Origin: Clostridia bacterium
GTDB taxonomy: Bacteria; Bacillota; Clostridia; Christensenellales; Aristaeellaceae
Reading direction: 5' to 3'
DNA length: 64,000 nt
Assembly: GCA_017481825.1 (NCBI GenBank)
Contig: JAFUOR010000037.1
Span: forward strand, 1-64,000
The notes below the pieces were generated by a model. That model was not told where the DNA came from, did no database searches, and worked only from the letters and a program-made list of their open reading frames with translations. A program made the translations under genes and the position numbers. Shown here piece after piece: positions 61,556 through 64,000 of the stretch (positions within the stretch are counted from its first letter, which is position 1; each line of letters opens with the position of its first letter).

Positions 61556-62434
61556 TTACTTTCCCTTGGGTGCACGGGATTCACCAAGACAGAATACCGC
61601 GATAACGCCTGGACCCGTATGCGCGCCAATTACGGGGCCAACATACGTCAGCTGGACGTCCTCAACCGGCAGGGAGGCTTTGAGCATATCCGCCAACGCT
61701 TGGGCTTCATCCGCACAATCACCATGGGAGATCATAATCAGTTGACCCTCGGGCTTCACAATATCCTGACGAATCTTATCCGCAAGGATGTGAATACTGC
61801 GGCGGCGACCCGCTGCTTTTTCCTTCACGGCAAGCTTGCCTGCCTCGTCCACGCGCATAATCGGTTTGATGCGTGCCAGCGTACCGATATAGGCGCTGGT
61901 GGCAGATACGCGGCCGCCGCGATAGAGATGCATCAGGTCATTCACCGTGAACCAGTGGACGATGTTCTGCACATTGTTCTGCACCCAGGCGGCATTGTCG
62001 TCAAAGGACATGCCATCTGCCCGGTTTTTCAGGGCATAGTGCACCAGCAGCCCCTCACCTGCCGATGCGCAGAGGCTGTCGATCACCACAAGCTTCCGTT
62101 CCGGGAACTCCGCGCGAACCTCCTCTGCCGCAGACTGCGCCGCCGCACAGGTGCCGGACAGACCGCTGGAGAAAGCGATGGTCAGCACATCATGCCCTGC
62201 GCCCGCCAGCTCACGGAAGCATTCAGCCCAGGTCTCGCTGTTCACCTGAGACGTGGTCAGTATCTTGCCGTCGCGCATCGCGTCATAGATTGCCTTGGTG
62301 CCCTCGTCCGTACCGTCGGGCACATAGGCCTGACCGTCCATCAGATAAGAAAGACTCAGCACCTTGAAGCATTCCTGCTGCTTGATCCAGCTCACCGGCA
62401 TATCAATGGCCGAATCTGTAACAATCCAATACAT
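61556..62434 (-). CDS. DegV family fatty acid-binding protein
   Basis: The 292-aa product has the DegV fold: IVTDSAIDMP, TTSQVNSETWAECFREL, LTIAFSSGLSGTCAAAQSAA (phosphate/acyl-binding Ser region), VIDSLCASAGEGLLV, LYRGGRVS and the C-terminal VGPVIGAHTGPGVIAV. Homologues (FakB) present fatty acids to the kinase FakA. No FakA/DAK gene is in the window. ATG 62434 is 9 bases after GGAGG; the ATG at 62443 abuts that site. Confidence 0.94.
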   Translation of the reverse strand: MYWIVTDSAIDMPVSWIKQQECFKVLSLSYLMDGQAYVPDGTDEGTKAIYDAMRDGKILTTSQVNSETWAECFRELAGAGHDVLTIAFSSGLSGTCAAAQSAAEEVRAEFPERKLVVIDSLCASAGEGLLVHYALKNRADGMSFDDNAAWVQNNVQNIVHWFTVNDLMHLYRGGRVSATSAYIGTLARIKPIMRVDEAGKLAVKEKAAGRRRSIHILADKIRQDIVKPEGQLIMISHGDCADEAQALADMLKASLPVEDVQLTYVGPVIGAHTGPGVIAVFCLGESRAPKGK

Positions 62435-62466
62435 GTTGATCATTCCTCCAGAATCAGGATGGTTTC

Positions 62467-62495
62467 AGTATATCACATATAATAGCTTTTGACAA
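62467..62495 (-). promoter_or_regulatory. Promoter of degV
   Basis: Minus strand TTGTCA (62495-62490), 17 bases, TATACT (62472-62467). Confidence 0.65.
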
Positions 62496-62540
62496 GGTTT
62501 TCAATAACCGATGCAAAAGTAATTCATCAACAAATGACCA

Positions 62541-64000
62541 TCAGCGCCAATATTTTCCGTCCAGTTCACGGTACTGAATTGCCTCGGCCACATGCTCCGT
62601 CCTGATCAGCTCTGCCCCCGCCAGGTCGGCAATGGTACGAGCTACCTTGATGACACGCCCATAGGCGCGCATGCTCATGCCCATACGGTCAACAGCCATG
62701 TGAAGGATGCTGGTTGCCTCGTTTGTCATGGGGCAATAGCGCTTGGACAGCCGGGCGTCCAACTGCGCGTTGCAGTGGATGCCATCAAGCCTGTAACGCT
62801 GCTGCTGAATCTCGCGTGCACGGCGAACCCGCTTGGCAACATCGGCGGATGACTCCGCAGCACCGCCGGCGTTAATCTCCTTGACCGGCACAGCATCCAC
62901 CTCAATCTGAATATCGATACGATCCAGCAGCGGGCCGGACACACGGTCCAGGTAGCGGCGAATTTCGTTCTTGGAGCAGCGGCACTGCTTCTGCTTGCTG
63001 CCAAAAAAGCCGCAGGGGCACGGGTTCATGCTTGCGATGAGCATAAAGCTGGATTGATACTGGGCCTGATGATGAACGCGGGTGACCGACACCACACCAT
63101 CCTCAAGGGGCTGGCGCAGGGCCTCCAGAGCATTTCTGTTGAATTCCGGCAGCTCATCGAGAAACAGCACGCCGTTGTGCGCCATGCTGACTTCACCCGG
63201 ACGGGCGGCCGAGCCGCCGCCGATAAGGCTGGCCACCGATGCGCTGTGATGCGGTGCACAAAACGGACGAGTTGCCATCAGACCACTTCCAGGCGTAAGC
63301 TTTCCTGCGATGGAGTGAATTCGCGTTGTTTCCAGCGCTTCCTCGAAAGTCAAGGGAGGCAGGATGCCGGGCAGGCAGCGTGCCAGCATGGTCTTGCCTG
63401 ATCCGGGGACGCCGATCATCAGCATGTTATGGCCGCCGGCAGCCGCCACCTCCAGCGCACGGCGGGCGCCAAGCTGTCCCTGCACCTGCGCCAGATCCAC
63501 TACGCACCGGCTGGACTGGACAATCTCCTGATAGGAGCGCTGCACCTGCGCCGGGATTGTCTCCTTCCCCTTCAGGTGCTGGATCACGTTGCGCAAATTT
63601 TTTGCCGGGTATACGCGGATCCCCTGGATGCATGCCACCTCTTCCGCATTGCCGCTGGGCAGAATGACCTCCTCGATTCCCTGCTCACTGGCGCTGATGA
63701 CCATCGGGAGTGCGCCGCGAACGGGTTGCAATGTTCCATCCAGGGAAAGCTCGCCCAGCAGCAGTGTTCGCGTCAAGTCCATCGGCTCCAGCTGATTGGA
63801 CGCCATCAGGATGCTCACCGCAATGGGCAGGTCAAAAGCAGGGCCTTCCTTCTTCGTATCAGCAGGCGCAAGGTTGACTGTCAGGCGTGATATGGGCATG
63901 GCAAAGCCGCTGTTGACAATCGCTGCGCTGACGCGATCACGGCTTTCCTTGACCGAGGCATCCGGAAGGCCGATGATCTCCAGCGCCGGCATACCGTTGG
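62541..64000 (-). CDS. comM: ComM/YifB family Mg-chelatase-like AAA+ ATPase (N-terminus outside window)
   Basis: The frame remains open past the right edge, so about 20-30 N-terminal residues are missing from the usual about 510. Present are the Lon-like N-terminal domain (EIIGLPDASVKESRDRVSAAI, NLAPADTKKEGPAFDLPIAV), Walker A MLMIGVPGSGKTMLARCLPG, GEVSMAHNGVLFLDELPEF (Walker B), the zinc-like cluster CPCGFFGSKQKQCRC and the C-terminal YRELDGKYW. ComM is a hexameric branch-migration helicase used in natural transformation. Another transformation gene, dprA, is in the same window. Confidence 0.95.
   Translation of the reverse strand, partial: NGMPALEIIGLPDASVKESRDRVSAAIVNSGFAMPISRLTVNLAPADTKKEGPAFDLPIAVSILMASNQLEPMDLTRTLLLGELSLDGTLQPVRGALPMVISASEQGIEEVILPSGNAEEVACIQGIRVYPAKNLRNVIQHLKGKETIPAQVQRSYQEIVQSSRCVVDLAQVQGQLGARRALEVAAAGGHNMLMIGVPGSGKTMLARCLPGILPPLTFEEALETTRIHSIAGKLTPGSGLMATRPFCAPHHSASVASLIGGGSAARPGEVSMAHNGVLFLDELPEFNRNALEALRQPLEDGVVSVTRVHHQAQYQSSFMLIASMNPCPCGFFGSKQKQCRCSKNEIRRYLDRVSGPLLDRIDIQIEVDAVPVKEINAGGAAESSADVAKRVRRAREIQQQRYRLDGIHCNAQLDARLSKRYCPMTNEATSILHMAVDRMGMSMRAYGRVIKVARTIADLAGAELIRTEHVAEAIQYRELDGKYWR

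Noticed and set aside
1..64000. tRNA/rRNA genes, CRISPR arrays, transposases or phage genes
   Set aside because: No cloverleaf-like T-loop signature was noticed in any intergenic gap, no regularly spaced repeats of 25-40 bases, and no transposase or phage structural protein was seen.

Overview
The window reads as a chromosomal segment of a GC-rich (roughly 55-60 % by eye) low-branching Bacillota genome, most likely class Clostridia. Evidence: SpoVT and a SpoVB/YabM-type flippase in the Bacillus order spoVT-yabM-yabN-yabO, pyruvate phosphate dikinase, HslVU, PadR/DUF2812, class II GalT, strong AAGGAGG ribosome binding sites, many GTG/TTG starts and canonical TTGACA-17-TATAAT promoters. A gut/pectinolytic Clostridia member (for example Christensenellales-like) is a guess. 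Both window edges cut genes (ppdK at the left, comM/yifB at the right). No intergenic gap exceeds 300 bases; I saw no rRNA, tRNA, CRISPR array, IS element or prophage.

Layout. 1-2.9 kb: ppdK end, a frameshifted GNAT acetyltransferase, a small membrane protein. 2.9-5.5 kb (minus): lgt, a serine beta-lactamase-like hydrolase, recX. 5.7-7.8 kb: a secreted protein with six Ig-like modules and a C-terminal type I dockerin. 8-12.4 kb: upp, a shortened QueG-like Fe-S protein, and a GH127-like protein overlapping dusB. 12.4-16.9 kb: a three-gene cassette of unknown secreted proteins. 17-22.6 kb (minus): ispDF, rqcP/yabO, HU, yabN/mazG, spoVB-like, spoVT. 22.7-26 kb: glgB and corA, the latter with a leader carrying a 19-codon upstream ORF.

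26-35.8 kb is an envelope-related block: a MacAB-like exporter (HlyD-like adaptor, FtsX-type permease, ATPase; minus) diverges from pgsA and a rhomboid-like membrane protein, followed by an OmpR/PhoB-type two-component pair, a CmpB-like membrane protein and an AI-2E family transporter. The pgsA and response-regulator promoters carry the same array of 11-bp GTTGA direct repeats, each ending exactly 5 bp before the -10 box: a strong candidate for a shared, autoregulated regulon.

36-45 kb encodes secreted glycan-acting proteins: an about 1,814-residue multimodular pectate lyase (PL9) plus SGNH/CE12 esterase, a transglutaminase-like/BIG2/LRR protein, and a second SGNH hydrolase. 45.3-56 kb is a genome-maintenance block: dprA, topA, trmFO, an orphan ORF, hslV, hslU, a GNAT, proC, rnhA, a Xer-type recombinase, a Cys-rich miniprotein and lexA with a clear SOS box. 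56.6-64 kb: hemolysin III-like protein, free-Met-R-sulfoxide reductase, padR with palindromic operators plus DUF2812 protein, galT, map (SEC-C), degV and comM/yifB.
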